Source: Agarophyton chilense
Taxonomy: Eukaryota > Rhodophyta > Florideophyceae > Gracilariales > Gracilariaceae
Direction of reading: 5' to 3'
DNA length: 64,000 bases
NCBI GenBank assembly: GCA_030374765.1
Contig: JARGXX010000004.1
Span: 124,001-188,000, forward strand
Part shown: in pieces, positions 43,569 to 56,342 of the stretch
Layout: every line of letters starts with the position of its first letter
How positions within the stretch are numbered: position 1 is the first letter of the stretch
Translations under genes and position numbers: made by a program
Notes under the pieces: generated by a model
Databases searched by the model: none
Told to the model about the DNA's origin: nothing
What the model saw: the letters and a program-made list of their open reading frames with translations, nothing else

Positions 43569-43950
43569 AGCTTTACACGTAGTGGACCATGAAGAGAACA
43601 ACACCTCTCATGTAGCGGATGCTTCTGTGCCTGATCTGTGCCACATAAGTATCCAGTTTTCACAACTCTGACGCACTGATAGCGTTACCTCCAGCGCCAC
43701 TGCAAGCAGGCAACGTGCAGCACCGCCGCCACCTGCAACGCCGCACCAAGAACGACCCCTCTCCCGTGCCTGTTAGCACGCCACCTTCACAGCCCCCCGG
43801 GCACCCAACCTACACTATCGCCGTCTCAACACGCAAATAGCCGTCACAAAACCATCTGCACAATGGACCCAAAAGCGCAAAGTACAGCGCTTCTATTCGC
43901 ACCATATGTACAGAGCAGCAATTTAAAGCCCTGGTAAACCCCCCCGTTTA
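43569..43950. other. Region before the eIF5 relic, no gene seen
   Basis: It contains a GCC/ACC-rich patch (about 43685-43800) with short imperfect repeats of the CACCGCCGCCACC type. No coding frame of note. Confidence 0.4.
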
Positions 43951-44640
43951 CAACGAATAGTATTAACATTTTGAACGTAGATGACCATTTCAAACTCTCC
44001 AAAATATCGTCCGTCATCGGCAAGGTTGAGTGCCGTCAAAATAGTATCAAGACCTTTATTTTGAACTACTTTGAGTTTGGTCACGTGCTCCATCGTCAGC
44101 CCGGTAATGTTTGCAATTTATTCGGCTGGGAACTTTGGGGGCAAACCAAGATTAACGACGCTGGTAGCTTGTACATATTTAATTCTTTTTTAATCAGTCC
44201 ATGATGGCAAATATGCTGTAGAATTTTATTAAGACGTGTGTGCTGTGTGAGATCCAGAGCTATAACCTGCCGGAGGCTGAACTCAGCTTAAATAAACCGG
44301 TCTCATGACGCAGCTGTGCATGGCCTGTATCGCAGAAGCTGTGTATGACATGAAGAACAAATTGTGCAACTTCATAGTCAACAACCCGCCAGACGGCGGG
44401 AAGACAGAGGTGGACAAAATGAGATACAAGGCTGCACGCAGGGTCGAAAAGACTAGAAAGCATGCCGGGGTGGCCGTTAGTGACGAGGATGGCAAAGAAG
44501 GAGGAAAGCCGCCAAAAAGGTATCCAAGAAGGCTGCCTTGTAAGAATGCTCTATGGCTGTTAATCAAAATTCCATGGCCATTGATTTTAGGGAGGCCAGA
44601 GACAACGACGATGATGAAAATTTGCAGTCGAATGTAGAAA
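43951..44640 (+). pseudogene. Decayed eIF5 (translation initiation factor 5) N-terminal copy
   Basis: eIF5 is the GTPase-activating factor for eIF2 in the 48S complex. The frame at 43971-44204 resembles the N-terminal domain of eIF5 in order: VDDHFKLSKISSVIGKVE against VSDQFYRYKMPRLIAKVE, NSIKTFILNYFEFGHVLHRQP against [22 protein letters not shown], and FGWELWGQTKIND against FGCELGAQTQFD. Further on, KTCVLC (near 44250) matches the first half of the zinc finger, LCMAC (near 44315) the second, and KNKLCNFIVNNPPDGG (44355-44400) matches HHKLCTFILKNPP. A Lys-rich then acidic part follows, as in eIF5. It is dead: a frame change near 44230, stops between 44200 and 44305, and no C-terminal HEAT domain seen. 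It could be a processed copy or a fragment of a true gene; human eIF5 was recalled for comparison. Confidence 0.8.
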
Positions 44641-45055
44641 CTTAGAAAAAGACGCATCGGGCGTGTCAGAGTGAGCTTGGCGCTACTGTTTCGATTCAAG
44701 AGAGGTCGTCGTTGAATACAAGTGGAATAAGGCGCAAAGGTTGTGCACCTATACTGGAGATGGAAAGCGTGTGAGCACTACGACGTGATACATTGCTACT
44801 GCAAGTGTTTCATCCAAGGATATCTTTATTACCAAATTCTCAGCAGTGTCAACATTCAACCCAATCGCTAGACAGAACCACGTGAGTTCGGTCCGTCTAT
44901 CGCAAATACTCCAAATCATAAGCAACCGCGATGAACAAAAGGTTGGTCAATATCTATCTCAGAGATATTGAAGCAACCCCAGGTTGAAGTCCTCTGCTTC
45001 GTTCATAACATCATCAAAGAGATTGTCTGTCTCAGCGCTTCCCACCAGGAGTTGG
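44641..45055. other. Region after the eIF5 relic, no supported gene
   Basis: Possibly further eIF5-derived sequence, since Lys-rich and then acidic codons precede it, but I could not align it. It ends where the LTR begins (TGTAGAGCAACGCG). Confidence 0.4.
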
Positions 45056-45904
45056 TGTAGAGCAACGCGTGCGCGTATAACCGGCCGGGGCACCATTCAT
45101 ATGACGTCCGATATATCGGGGACCAAGTTGATGATTTTATGAGTAATACTAGTTTTTAGTATTTTAGACACATTAGAAGGTATGTTAGTTAAAGATCTAC
45201 AGTAGCACCGTAATGAACGGATGGGCGTGCAAGGCTGGGGTTACACGCATGATACGTCTATGGACCAGGATTGGTTTGCACTACTATAGTCTACACGTGT
45301 AGTTCACTGTCTAGAATAGACTTAAGCGATGGCTACACCGCCATCACTACCACCATGTAAATAGTAACCGAGTGCTTGGCTCTAGATTACGTCGCCTACG
45401 CGAGTCCCCATCTCTTAACGGGAGAAACCACGACCGGTTTGTCTATTCTATCCCCTCGGGAATCTCAGGCGTCACTGGTTCATCTTTATTGGTGTGTTTC
45501 TTTCTTTTGTGGGTTCTCCTGTGTTTATGTCAGTACACCGCCCCTGTATAGGGTTGCTTTTATCCGTCACTATTTTGCTTATCCAGTGTTAAACTCGTTA
45601 CTGAGTGGTATAGTCGGATCTATGGTATGAAGCAGCCTCCCCCGCAGAATTCCAGGACGCAGGATGCATTCAGTGAACACGTGGTGTAACGAGTCGAGTT
45701 GCTTGCCATGGTGCTCCCGTAATTGCGATCATTACTAGGAGAATACCATAAAGGCAACGGTACATATACTGGTGATTCATGTGTAGGTTTTTACTCCCCT
45801 TTATCGCTAGAAGTCTAATAGCGATTTTTCCCATACAGTGATCTGGCTCTGTAGCTGACCACTTGTAATTTTTTATATATTATTTGGGCACTCATTCTGG
45901 TACA
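45056..45904 (+). repeat. LTR of the old Ty3 relic
   Basis: 849 bp, TGTAGAGC... to ...GGTACA. Its left part is related to the minus-strand LTR at 24456-25342. Its right part, and the leader beyond it, are related to 58330-58656 and 61167-61370. A GGTATCAGAG sequence (45914-45923) resembles an initiator-tRNA primer site but lies about 10 bases from the LTR end, so it is uncertain. Confidence 0.65.
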
Positions 45905-46877
45905 AATTATTTAAGGTATCAGAGGTGAACGCCAACTCCAAGTAAAGGAGACTATACTGAAATCATAATTCGTTTGTTTCTTGTTTAGGATTCCTTGTCC
46001 GAACATCGGGAAGAGCTATAATAGAAAGTTGGCCCACAAATATTTTTCGAACCGTCTCGTATCCTCCGTTTTATTTACGTTCTAAAGATGCACTGGTCAC
46101 CCTCGCCGGTGCATAGCAGCCTTGTAACACACTTCTAGATCGCTTATGTTTTAGCTCTACCATCCCTTTTCCCTTCGCCGCATGCACCACTTCTTAGATC
46201 CGAACTCTTCCGCATGTGTCGGCACTTACTGCAAGAGCTGATTCTGCAAGTGGTCTTCCGGTTTAGAAACACTGTGGTCATCTTCAACGAATCTTTCGTT
46301 CCTGGAACGTGGAGTCGATATCGATACTAAAAAAAAGTGGAATCGCCCTTTCGTATTGATTATCGAACCCCCCCACCGGCAATAGCGGAAATTATCGTAA
46401 ATTAGCACCAGCTCAACAAATCGAAGATACCAATGACTTCGCACATGAACGCAGATTTGATATTATAAGATACCGAAGATCCGAATCTCTTTCAGTACTA
46501 GTTGCTTTGGCTCTGTCGAACCACTCTAAAACCCACGCTCGCCTCATCTATGGAAGCGGAGAGCAGCTGTAGCTTCAAACTATGTCACGATCATGCTTGT
46601 TGCATGATGAAGGGGAACCCTCGGATGTGATAGCGTCTGTAGCAGTGGTAGTCGCGCCTACCGCAGAAGCCCTAGTGTACCTGTAGTTCTCAGATTTCAA
46701 GAAAAGAATGATTTCCGCAGATAATTGCGTCGTCTGAAGTCTGAATCAAGTGCGTTGCGCATGCTCAGTGGCGGCTTGGAATTGCAGAACCCTTCTTTGA
46801 TCGCTGATGTCGAAGATTTATGAAGTGCGCAACAGGCCATTTTTCGTCAAGACGAAGATGGTCGGATATCTTCATCA

Positions 46878-48617
46878 GTGAAAACACTACGTAAGAATTT
46901 GTACCATTTACGAAATATGTACGGAAATAAATCCCAGGCGCTACCAGGCTTGGCCGTGGATGCAGATGAACTTCTCAATCGAGTTGATATTCGTTTAAAA
47001 AGCCTGGAGGTGTCTGTTCACACCAGAACCACCGCTAAACCAATCTTGCTGGAAGAGAAACAAGCTCCTTTGAAAGAAGCTCGTTCGAAGAAGTCTAAGA
47101 CAGGACGTAAGAAGCTGAAGTTCGCATGTAATTCGAGTGAAGACTCGTAAATTACGGAAAACGGCAATTCCAACACTCATACTTCTGACGACCAAGTCAG
47201 GTCAGATGACGAAGACATTGGAGATGGTCATCGAAGGTTCCGATCTCGGAAGAAGGTCAAATATTAGTTGTTTTCGAGAAAAAATGCTCACCTTACTAAG
47301 ATATTAAGGTGTTCCTGTGCACAAATCCGCTTCATGGAAAGGTCCTGAATTAAAGAAACTATCGCCTGAAGGAGATGGGCGAGAACCGCTCAGGATGGAA
47401 AACTCTGATGGCGAAGGATCACAGTAAGCGTTCGGAGATCGGCCTTAATGGTTTAAAATTTGATTTGAAATGTTCTATCCTAGTTATCGAGTTCCTCGCG
47501 CTTTTCGTTGCCGAAACCGACACCTTGGAGCGGAGTAAACCATATGCATTTGTCTCTTTACCAAACTTTTTGAAACGCTTCGCTTTTATAGCAATATCCT
47601 TCCGTATGCAGATCTTTGACAGCCGATAAATGAGACGTCTCCTCCTAGGCAAAGGTGGTGGAGTTTTTGCTGCGCAGCTACGCGACTTTAAATGAAAAAG
47701 GTAATGCAATCCTGGACTAAAAGATTGTGGCCCAAAATTTTCATGAGGGCGAAGCTGAGTACAAATCAAGTCTTCGCTAAGTTTAAGACCGCCGTTGAAA
47801 GGTCCACTCGACGGAGAAAAAAATTACCTTGTACATTGACGGGCTGGACTCCAGTGTCAAGTATTTGGTAGCTTTATATCGCGAAAGGCATGGAAAAGTT
47901 CCCTTTTTGGGTTAACTCAGTTTTCTCAAGCTGAAGGAGACACGGCAAAAGCGCGTGGTAGTACTCGCCGTTTAACAGCTTTTGGTACCTCTATGGGGAA
48001 GGAGAGGAGCTCTTCAAGAGCCGACCTAGACAGGAAACAGCTACATTTGGACTCCAGTAGACTCACGAGAATCGTTGTTGGCACTATGAGGCAGTGGTTC
48101 ATGGGAAGGCGCGGTCCATTTAATGGAATATCCGATCTCATCCGTACCCACAGTAGACCTACCAAACTCGGAATCTCAAGAACAAGATTTCGCTATAGTT
48201 ATAGAGAGCCGTTGCCCTAGGTAACATCTGTACACGTAGCCACCACGGAGAGAAATATGGAACGGAAAACACGGATTGGCGGATACTCGCACGGCCTATC
48301 CTTCATAATCTATGTTGAACACCCCTCATGACGGTTTGATATGCTATTCATGTAATGGAAGGCACCACTTGAGTACGGAATGCACGCTTTATGCAGAACA
48401 TCTGAGTTTTATCACTGCCAATTATGAAGCTCTTTTGGAAGCGGAAAGGATCCATGTACCAGCAGCCATGTATTTGAAAGCCAAAAGCTGGTTTTCCCAG
48501 ACACCAACGCGCTGCGCAGACCAGACTGTCGATCAGAGTGCTGAAGAGCTACAACCCAAAGCCCCGGTCGGAAGAAGGGTCTTTGAGGCAAATAAGCCGC
48601 CGCAGCCGGGAAAATAA
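46878..48617 (+). pseudogene. gag relic of the old Ty3 element
   Basis: Related to the young gag proteins. 46878-47150 matches their N-terminal coiled region, around 47440-47600 matches the capsid region (ILVIEFLALFVAETDTLE against ILVLDFLARFVAEADILG), and 48312-48617 contains the zinc knuckle area (CYSCNGRHHLSTEC) followed by NYEALLEAERIHVPAAMYLK. Many breaks. Confidence 0.7.
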
Positions 48618-49287
48618 TTGAGAGAGCCCATAAGGACTCTACGCTAGTCGATCTCTTGGTGCCGACCACGGAGAGCTCACCTCCCTGCTCCGACAATCAG
48701 AAGCCCAAGATTTTCTTGAAGCCTTCCAATTTTCCGACGTAAGAAACTAATACGCCTGTCCGAAAGCGAGTACAGGTTAACTGTGAATTATACCGTCCCA
48801 GGATATGATATAATTGTCCGTTAAAAGGGGAAAGCTACCTCATGGGAATGTCTTCAGGATATTATAAAGTGTATGCCGACACCGGTTCTGACAGGAATCT
48901 GTTGACCCGTCGATTGACTATCATGGGTAGAGGTGCTGGTTCCAAATATATACGATAATCGGAGCTCGCCCCTGGTGACCTGGAACGTATCCAATATGGT
49001 CTGGTACCAAATATCCGGGATGCAAACAAAAATGTTTTGTAAGACGCTTCTTAGTCTTAGTCTAATTCTTCGTCTGTAATTCTTTAGCTGCAACAGTGGT
49101 GCTGCAATTTGATCGTTGCAACAGGTTTGTGGAAGCATTTATCCTGCAAAGGAAACTAATGCAACTAGATGGTGAATCCAATGTACCATTTGTTTGCAGG
49201 TTGCCGCGTCGTTGCTTTTAAGCATTTCCTCTTTCACCATCTATGGAGTACTGGAAATCCGAAAGATGTATCTCACCGAAGATCTGA

Positions 49288-52112
49288 ATGGCGAATAATG
49301 CAATGCTAAAGGCTCAGATCCAAACCTCGGTTCAAGTAGGAACACAGAGCCATGTAATCGTGGTAATACAACCAAATACTTGTATGTACGAATCTCATGG
49401 ATTGCTATTTCCTAGCGGTATTGTTCAGGTTGAACCTGGTAGAACGTTTTGGATACTTTTGAGTAACCTTAATCCTAACCAGTATTCGATACCGAAGAAT
49501 CAGGTTGTTGCAAGAGCTTTGCCTCCCCCAAAAATAGTGGTAGGTTCTCATATTTCTACTGCAGAAATAATTGGATCAACCCATGTCTGTGACACAGACG
49601 AAGAAATTCAAACTCGGTCTTGAGATCAATCGCAAACTGGGAAGATCTACAGAGCCTGGTTGCAAAGCTAGATTTAGCGCATGTGTGGGAACAATACAGA
49701 ACGAAGATCAGGTCAATGCTGAGGAAGTATGCCTGCATGTTAAGTGGAAAGTTAGGCCAGAGTTTGGCTAAGGAACATCATATTGATCTAGTTTCAGTGT
49801 CTCGGCCCATCTCCCAAATACCATACAGAGCCGGACCCCGAACTCGTCATATCGAGAAGTAAAACGTCCGCAAGATTCTGTGAGAGGGATTCATAGAAGC
49901 AGTTCAATCAGATTGAGCATCACCAGTAGTTCTCGTTCCAAACCCCAATGGTTCTTTCAGATTCTGTATCCTTAATGGAAAACAGAACGCACTTAAAATT
50001 TTGGATACACACACGTTGCCCCGAATGGACTAATTTATTAATGGAATAGAAGAATCAAATGTTTTCACCACTCTGGACGCCTACTCTGGTTATATTCAGG
50101 TGTCTATAGCGAAAGAAGACCTGCAAAAGACCGCATTTGCATGTCATTCCAGGCTCTACCGTTTGAAATGGATACTGTATGGCTCAAACAATGCACCAAC
50201 TACTTTCTAGTGTAATCTGGACATCTTGCTTCCGATATATAAGTTTAAGACTTGTCTAGTTTACGTAAAAGATGTGATTATCTTTTCCCAAGATATGGCA
50301 AGTCATTTACAGCATTTAGGGGATATCTGCAGAGCATCTCAAACCGCAGGTATCACCTTGAATTCCAAGAATCGTGAATGGTTCGCTGGCACCGGCAAGT
50401 ACTTGTAATACGTGCTCAAGCCGAGAAATGTCGAAATTCAGGAAGTACAAACAGCTCTCCGCAAGGTGAAATATCCGTCGTCACGGGAACAACTACGTTC
50501 TTTCCTCGACTTATGAAACGTCTACCGACGATTGTACCCCAATACTTGCGTAAAGTGGCAACGCTTACGGCGAACTTGCGTGACAGAAATCCAGTACACT
50601 TGGAATGGTGCAGGCTGGCTTACTGGAAAGCGTTCGACACGCTGAAGATCATAACTATTTCTTCACCGGTCTTGAAGTTACCCATTCCCAACAGACCGTA
50701 TTCACTAAAAAACGACTCTAGCGAGTACCAAGTAGGGTGTGGCATTTTCCAAACACAGCCTGATGGTGAATAAAAACTCATTTGGTACTGATAAAGATCG
50801 CTGAACACAGCTGAGAAGAAGCATTCAGTTTCAGAAAAGGAATGCACTACAGTCGTTTGGGCTCCAGCCTCCTTAAGCTCGTGTCAAACGATGGTACTTG
50901 CGCCTTTCTGCGATTGAATTCAAAGTGAATTACAAGACAGTATTGGCCAGTATCCAAGCCAGCGCGCTATCAGGACTCAAAATATTGGGCGAAACACAAA
51001 ACAGATTGATTAAGAGATACATCGCTTTTCATAGGACATCCCTTCACAACCTTCTGAAGAAGCGATACAAGAGTCACTCGGCAAATATTCGGTTGTGGAC
51101 CTGTTTCTTACCTTAGCAGATTCTGACCCCTCAGATGAGCTGAAGCGAATGAAGTGCACTGAGTTTCTCTATAAGGAGCACACAGGTACTTTTCGTTCGT
51201 TGGTAAACTCTTGTCTTAATGTGGGGGAGGATTTCCCTTCCTCTCTCGATTCACGAAGAATACTGTAAAGAAATGTCTATAATCACAGTCAAATCGAGAT
51301 ATCGCAAATCTTGAGAGGTCGAGTGCTACACATGACGCACTGCAGCCGATTGTCTAGTCATCCAGAAGTAGTTCTTAGTCACTCTAAGAAAAGACTTTAA
51401 GTGGCCTAACTTGGAAATGGACTGCCATTCTACGGCGAATTATTGTAAATTATGGGCAAAGAATTGTTTGAAGCTACACAGGAAGTGAAAAACGATGACA
51501 TTGTTCCAGGTGAAGTGCCTCTAAAATACGTCAGTATTGACATCTTTTGTGAAATGATTAGCTCAAGGCGTGGCTATCGCCACCGATTGGTAATCAAAGA
51601 ACCCTTCTTGGGGTCTGTTTGTGAACATGGAGCAGATCACAGCAGCCGTAATCGCACAGGCTTTTATCAAGACGTGATTATCGTTTATTGACCGCCAGGA
51701 GTTCTGTTATCAAAGTATGTGAATCAATTCGTTGCGAAGTTCGTCAGATTGTTTGCGGCATTATGGGCATTCGAAACGCTTTAGCACGACCAACTATCCC
51801 CAATTCAATGGTCAAATGGAGAGTTTCAATCGCACCTTAATAGAAGCAATACAAAAAAACTTCGCCGGTCACCCAAAAGAAGGGCAGTTGTTAACCGATA
51901 CTCTTTGGTACGCGTATAAATCGCGAGTGCTTTCTTCTACGAATACGGCACCGTTCGCCCTCGTTCTCTCACGCAGTTTTTCAGCTTTACCGGTTGTGCT
52001 CAAAAACAAGACAGGATTGAAAACGCCGACAACGGCTAAGTACCATCTTAAATGGAGGTATGATCTGAAGGAAAGAGCGCAAGAAGTCTCTAAAGATTTA
52101 TCTAAAACGTAG
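49288..52112 (+). pseudogene. pol relic of the old Ty3 element
   Basis: 49288-49623 matches the spacer after protease. About 49900-50420 matches reverse transcriptase (TCLVYVKDVIIFSQDMASHL near 50240). 50640-50775 matches RNase H (LKNDSSEYQVGCGIFQTQPDG). 51452-52112 matches integrase, ending with FNGQMESFNRTLIEAI near 51800. Many breaks; order as in the young elements. Confidence 0.7.
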
Positions 52113-53284
52113 GCTCGCTATAAGCGGAGCAGGGAAGCTAGAATGCGAAAAGAGAAGTCGAAGGTCTAAGTATGAGGTCACGTTTTCATGCGGGTCGGAA
52201 GACCTGATAAGCAGAAAGAAACTCGTCATATTTTATTGTCTAAAGCAGCCGGCCGCTTCAAAGTGATGGTACTTCGTGATAATAACGTCTTAATTCAGAC
52301 ATTTGGAGACGTATAAATTGTATCGCGAGAGTACTTTGAATTCGCGCCTGACCCGTAAAAGGAATTCAGTATATCTAGTGGAACTAATGAAGAAGAAAAT
52401 GCTGGGGACTAGCAAGGCAACAGCCCAAATGATTCTGAGGAGAGTGAACTGCCATTAAGGTCTCGAGGAGAGGATAAAACTCCTGATCTCTCACCGCCGG
52501 CCTTTGTGTATCCCAATCGCGGACAGTTTCCGAAGCATTATCATATGCCCCATGGCACTCAAACACCAACAAAAACTGAAAGAGAATCTGAAAACGGGAA
52601 AGATATTTTAGACGTTGTCTTCAAGTAATTGGAGAAAATTGCGGCCGAAAATGAGCTCCTTCCGCTTCAGGCTGCACTGTCAGGGGAAGCACAACTCGTT
52701 GTCCCGCCGAAATTGGCTTCCACAAGGTGCAAGTACCTTAGGCAAGAGCGTATGCAGTCAAATAAGATTGGGCTACGATGCCTATGAGCTGAAGAAATGA
52801 CGCCTCTGCGGAGAAACAGAGGACTGTAGAACCGGTGCCACAGAAAAACAGAAGTCAAGACCTACTCGAACACAGCCGTTCAAAATGGTAAGGAGCTATT
52901 CTCTGGGAAACCCAGTTGTATTCGGCGTGGTACTAAAATAATAACCGGTAATCAATTACACCAGTTTGGTGACAGTTGTTACACCCAACAACGATCAGAT
53001 TCGGATAAACCGAAGCAGGTGTATCCGAGAATGGGTTTATGGAGTGGAAAGAAGTAAATTTCAATGGAAACGGAAAAAAAGGACAACTCTTTAGTTGAGA
53101 AGGATCCTCAACGAATAAATACACTGCCCTCACGGGCAGAAGGCCAGTTAGTCGATGAGAAAACGCCTAGCGACGCTGAGACTACTAGGACAGAGACGCA
53201 TTGTTCAGCTCAAGGGCGTTTCAAACCTTGTAACAGGAGTTTTGCTCCAACAGCGGAAACATTAAGAAAGTCCCATGAGTAGGT

Positions 53285-53430
53285 TATGGATCGCATATGT
53301 GAGCATGGCGACCATGAGAACACCAGAAAAATACTCCATCGCATTCGTTTGTGCGATTTTTCTCCGGAAGCGAATGCATTGGATTCTATAGCTCATATCC
53401 CCTGTTTGCTGCTCGTGCGACATCATCTTA
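53285..53430 (+). pseudogene. Chromodomain relic of the old Ty3 element
   Basis: Translated, this reads MDRICEHGDHEN... with spacing like VDHIVEHLYHPDG... in the young elements' chromodomain. It ends with VRHHLS where they have VSYHRR. The match is weak but collinear and at the expected place after the linker, so a chromodomain was already part of this lineage when this copy inserted. Confidence 0.45.
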
Positions 53431-53440
53431 GCGTGTGATT

Positions 53441-54052
53441 ATTTTTACGCAAAAAGATCGACATGCCGTTTGTAGGGGGTCTTGGCCCATCCCATTTTTA
53501 ATTATGGGCTACAAAAATGTTTTATTACCAAGCGAATGCGTAGGTAATTTTATTTCCGAGTGAAACAATCCAAGAAGCCTCTACATGGTCGGATTGAATC
53601 TTATCTCCACCTCCTTGCGGTGCCGGCCGGCCAGTATTAACTGGCTAACGGAGAAAGTCAAGGAGTGATCCGTGGTGGGTGTGAAATCAGATGCTATTAA
53701 GCAGATGTTTTCAGTTACGATTTCTGACGCTAGTAAGCGAAAGAATTCAAATTAGTGGGGAAGGTGGGACTGCAAGTGTGATGTGGGGGATACCCCACGA
53801 GCACGACCAGTTTTAGAGACTACATTGAGGACTAAATTATGAAAGACTGCGAGTGTGATGAGGACGAAACTATATGCCTCGGGCAGGACCGGAATTGATT
53901 AGGCGTCATGTAGAATCTACAATCTTAAATAATGTCAACTTTCTCACTCTTCCGTCGCGGTGAGGCCCGAGAACGTTTTTTTAAGCTGTAAGGGTGAGTT
54001 GCCGAGGGGGATTACTTATTCAAGAAGATACGAGTAATCGTATCACAACAAG
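53441..54052. other. Leader region of the tyrosine-recombinase element, or flank
   Basis: No gene. It contains small inverted repeats (TGCCGGCCGGCC near 53620; GCCAGTATTAACTGGC near 53630). If the following element has terminal repeats, its left one should be here, but I did not find a matching sequence after 57317. Confidence 0.4.
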
Positions 54053-54391
54053 GTGTGGGCGTGGGTGGAGGCTCGGCGTTTGACTAATCTCCGAAGCAAG
54101 CGCGAGGCAGCAAGTCTTGCTAAAATAGTAGACAGTATCATTAGATCGTTTGGGATTATGACAGCCCGGCGTGAATTGGCAGTTGAAGTCGCTCTACGGC
54201 GCTTGGCAGCCGTCATTATGGCGGAGATCTCAGGCAACTGGGATGCTGCTCGCGAGCTAGGGGAGGAGGACAACCAGTTAGTCCCGGAGAAATATCGAGG
54301 AAGGCTGCATAAATCTGCAAAATTACGTCGTGAACTCGCGGGACGCTCCCGAAAAGATAAGTCTGTGCCGGGTGACGGGGAGACGAATTAG
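54053..54391 (+). CDS. Small basic helical protein of the DIRS-like element
   Basis: 112 residues, rich in Arg, Ala and Leu, probably helical (REAASLAKIVDSIIRS; ELAVEVALRRLAAVIMAEIS). The position before the reverse transcriptase suggests a gag-like role; this is inference. No zinc knuckle. Confidence 0.5.
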   Translation: MWAWVEARRLTNLRSKREAASLAKIVDSIIRSFGIMTARRELAVEVALRRLAAVIMAEISGNWDAARELGEEDNQLVPEKYRGRLHKSAKLRRELAGRSRKDKSVPGDGETN

Positions 54392-54406
54392 GGAGTTCAT
54401 TTAATA

Positions 54407-54425
54407 AAACAACAACAACAACAAC
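54407..54425 (+). repeat. (CAA)n leader before the reverse transcriptase frame
   Basis: About six CAA units just before the ATG at 54443. CAA repeats are unstructured and are known in some viral leaders to help translation. Here it separates the first frame from the second, where it could support initiation on the second frame; this is inference. Confidence 0.6.
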
Positions 54426-54442
54426 TCGGGGAATTTGGAGTA

Positions 54443-56342
54443 ATGGACATGCGGGACTTGCTTCCCCTACAGTTGGCGATCCCAGGTGGATCTGGGCATG
54501 TGCAAGAACAAGCTAGTATGAATAGTCGACTAAGGCAGCGTTACGCAAAACTGCGCATGCTGGACACGGTTACTCGAAGACTTGTAGCAGGGCTGAATGG
54601 CCTATATGCCGGGCATGTCTTCTCTCTAGAACTTCAAGGTGAGGAGAGAAACGCGGTTCAACGGGTAGCGACCACCTTCTTGCGAGACATCGGGGAGGCA
54701 GCATGCCGCCGAAATTATTTCATTGCGGCGGCTGCCGCCGTTAAGGATGAAGGCATATTTTATTATGGTGAAAAGCACTCCTGGGAGCTTATCAATCCTG
54801 ATCTGGTGTCATTGCCGGTCGAAGGACTGGCGGCGTCTGCGGACGTCTTGACATTACTGCCAGAAGATATTCGGGTCGCTTATGAGTCGCGAGACTCACA
54901 AGTGAAACCGAAGCGGGAAAGGGAGGCCCTCCGGAAGGCCTTCTGTGGGGTTGAAGGAGGAGCATACAAAAGGCTTATTGAAAAGCTGGAGGGTGTGGGA
55001 ATAATATCGTTAGAAAGGGAACAAGCAGAAGTAACGAATGGAGTTTTTGCGGTCCCAAAGAAAGAAAAGGGCAGTCCACGCCTAATTATCGATGCAAGAA
55101 ATGCTAATAACGCATTTTTCGCAGCCCCAGATACACAGTTGCCCAACCCAGCAGACCTTGCTAGTCTTTATCTGCCTTCGGGCACTAAGCTCTATGTAGG
55201 GAAAACTGATATGGACAACCAGTATCACAGAATGAAGATGCCTGAGTGGTCACGGACGTTATTTGGTCTGCCCAGTATCAGCTATGGAGACTCGCAGTTG
55301 TTCCCTGTTGTCTGTTCGATGCTGATGGGATGGTCTCATTCCGTCCACATAGCCCAGAACGTGCACAGGTTTCTGCTTGAGAGAGCCGGGTTGAGACAAG
55401 AAGATTGGATACCGGATGTGATCGAGGTCTCGGCTTTCCGTTATGGGGCGTACGTCGATGATTATTTTTCTTTGGGTACCAGTTTGGAGAAAAGCGTACA
55501 GAATCTGAGAGTGGTTGTCGAAGAGTCCAGGAAGAGTAATCTGCCTTCCAAACCACAAAAAATATCGTGGCCAGGAGAGAGTGAGTTTACGGAAGTCCTA
55601 GGCATTGAAGTACACCTCAATGGACTGCTGATGCCCGACGCAGTAAAGTTGCGTAAACTAATAGGGTTAACGGAAGCGGTCATAGGTAGGAGAAGATGGA
55701 ATGAGAAAATGTTACAGCGTCTGATAGACAAGTGGGCGTGGTTTTTAATGCTCCAACCTCCCCTGTTCTCAGTTTTATCCGCGATATACAAGTTGAGCCG
55801 AGCAGAACACCAGTCCGTGGTGGTTTCAAAAGCCGCCAAGCAAGAATTATCTTTGCTCGTTGCTCTCTCACCCTTAATACGCATTGATTTAACTAGAGAA
55901 TTTGCGGAGACGGTGCTTTGCGTTGATGCCAGTTGCTGGGGAGGAGGCGTCGTTTACACGGCGACAGAAGACCCTCTCTGGCTGCTGAAAGCGTCCGCGG
56001 ATGATAAAGTACAATGGATTAACGCACAACCATGGAAGCTGGCTATTAGACACAAATGGCATAAAAAAAATTAATCACCCATCCATATCCTCGAGGGGGA
56101 AGCGTGCATTTTAGGGCTTCGATGGGCACTTCGACAACGAAAACATTTTGGCAAGCGTCTGATAATCTTCATTGACAACCAGGCTCCTATTGGAGCCTTG
56201 AAGAAAGGACGCAGCAGTGTGTGCAGTTTTAACCGGAATTGTCGTAGAGTCGCGGCTTTGCTCTTGGCTGGCAACATGAGACTGGAAGCATTTTACGTGC
56301 CGTCAGTAAATAATCCTGCTGATGAACCCTCCAGGCCTGTTT
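54443..56342 (+). CDS. Reverse transcriptase/RNase H of the DIRS-like element
   Basis: The reverse transcriptase has PKKEKGSPRLIIDARNAN near 55055-55110, TDMDNQYHRMKMPEW near 55205-55250, and the catalytic box YGAYVDDYFSLG near 55440-55480. The RNase H starts at LCVDASCWGGGVV near 55917 and continues to the ADEPSRPV-like end near 56342 that is typical of DIRS RNase H. The product would make a DNA copy of the element RNA. Confidence 0.82.

Larger units (their letters stand above)
45056..53440 (+). mobile_element. Very old Ty3 chromovirus relic
   Basis: An LTR (45056-45904) is followed by relics of gag, protease, reverse transcriptase, RNase H, integrase and finally a chromodomain, all on the plus strand and in the same order as the younger elements. 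Many breaks are present throughout, so it is old. No 3' LTR was found; a tyrosine-recombinase element follows soon after. No antisense ORF like that of the young elements is visible. Confidence 0.75.

Noticed and set aside
45914-45923. Initiator-tRNA primer site of the old Ty3 relic
   Set aside because: It sits about 10 bases beyond the LTR end instead of next to it, and the match is short, so it is not listed as a feature.
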